A stretch of 64,000 nt of DNA. It comes from a virus. The stretch lies in the IMG/VR virus record IMGVR_UViG_3300031111_000001, positions 1-64,000 of that record, one strand, 5' to 3'. Under the pieces are notes generated by a model. It made no database searches. It was not told the DNA's origin and saw only the letters and a list, made by a program, of their open reading frames with translations. Made by a program: the position numbers and the translations under genes. Shown here in pieces: positions 63,999-64,000 of the stretch (position 1 is its first letter; each line of letters starts with the position of its first letter).

Positions 63999-64000
63999 GA

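Overview
The window is one continuous piece of a tailed-phage genome (or prophage) with a lambda-like long flexible tail. Supporting signs are a PBSX-type terminase pair, portal, scaffold and HK97-fold capsid genes, a tail cassette in lambda order (tube, G/GT chaperones with a GGGAAAG slippery site, a 1310-residue tape measure, M-, L-, K- and J-like tip proteins), a tyrosine integrase with a divergent excisionase-like gene, and many phage tRNA genes. The class III (oxygen-sensitive) ribonucleotide reductase and its radical-SAM activase imply a host that lives without oxygen. An anaerobic Gram-negative bacterium such as a desulfovibrio-type species is my guess, not something the sequence proves. 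A tape measure of 1310 residues would predict a tail of roughly 200 nm at about 0.15 nm per residue.  Layout: 1-650 holds no convincing gene. 668-7506 is a rightward run of small, mostly unrecognised early genes with tight ATGA/TAATG overlaps, ending in a serine recombinase. 7602-8147 is a helix-turn-helix protein with a sigma-region-2-like stretch, just upstream of the packaging genes. 8513-10347 is the terminase pair. 10728-15624 is a mosaic of tRNA genes with encoded CCA ends, one 174-nt tRNA-like RNA, and fibre-type structural genes, including a collagen-repeat fibre. 15686-22406 is head and neck. 22433-33438 is the tail. 33517-36519 holds fibre and baseplate-periphery genes. 36529-39314 holds a small archaemetzincin-like protein, an M15 peptidase, a holin and a metallophosphoesterase. 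39315-41245 is the integration module, with a 5' tRNA-Gly(CCC) fragment, repeats, integrase and excisionase.  From 41334 to the right end nearly everything reads leftward: nucleotide metabolism (HD phosphohydrolase, dNMP kinase, ThyX, dUTPase, NrdD/NrdG), RNA-linked enzymes (PIN-PhoH, DHH phosphoesterase, a DUF2828/TROVE-like protein, a second vWA protein), an HU protein, an SPFH membrane module, and a replication/recombination set (RuvC-like, Rad50/SbcC- and Mre11/SbcD-like nuclease, ATP-dependent DNA ligase, RecA).  The most unusual part is 52493-53414. Directly upstream of the DUF2828/TROVE-like gene, on the same strand, lies an array of seven RNA elements. Each is closed by a 7-11 bp perfect terminal helix. 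All but one carry CAGCAA exactly three bases after the first seven bases of the 5' strand, and all but the same one have a CAA core near the 3' strand. Two of them (about 130-143 nt) contain a circularly permuted tRNA body: T-arm, acceptor-type helix, then D-arm. This is the architecture of bacterial Y RNAs, the partners of Ro60/TROVE proteins. The seventh element has the start codon of the DUF2828/TROVE-like gene inside its closing helix, suggesting autoregulation. I read this as a phage-encoded Ro/Y-RNA-type ribonucleoprotein system with an expanded RNA family. A second unusual item is the anaerobic ribonucleotide reductase: the glycyl-radical tail is missing from NrdD and is encoded by a separate 44-codon gene next to nrdG.
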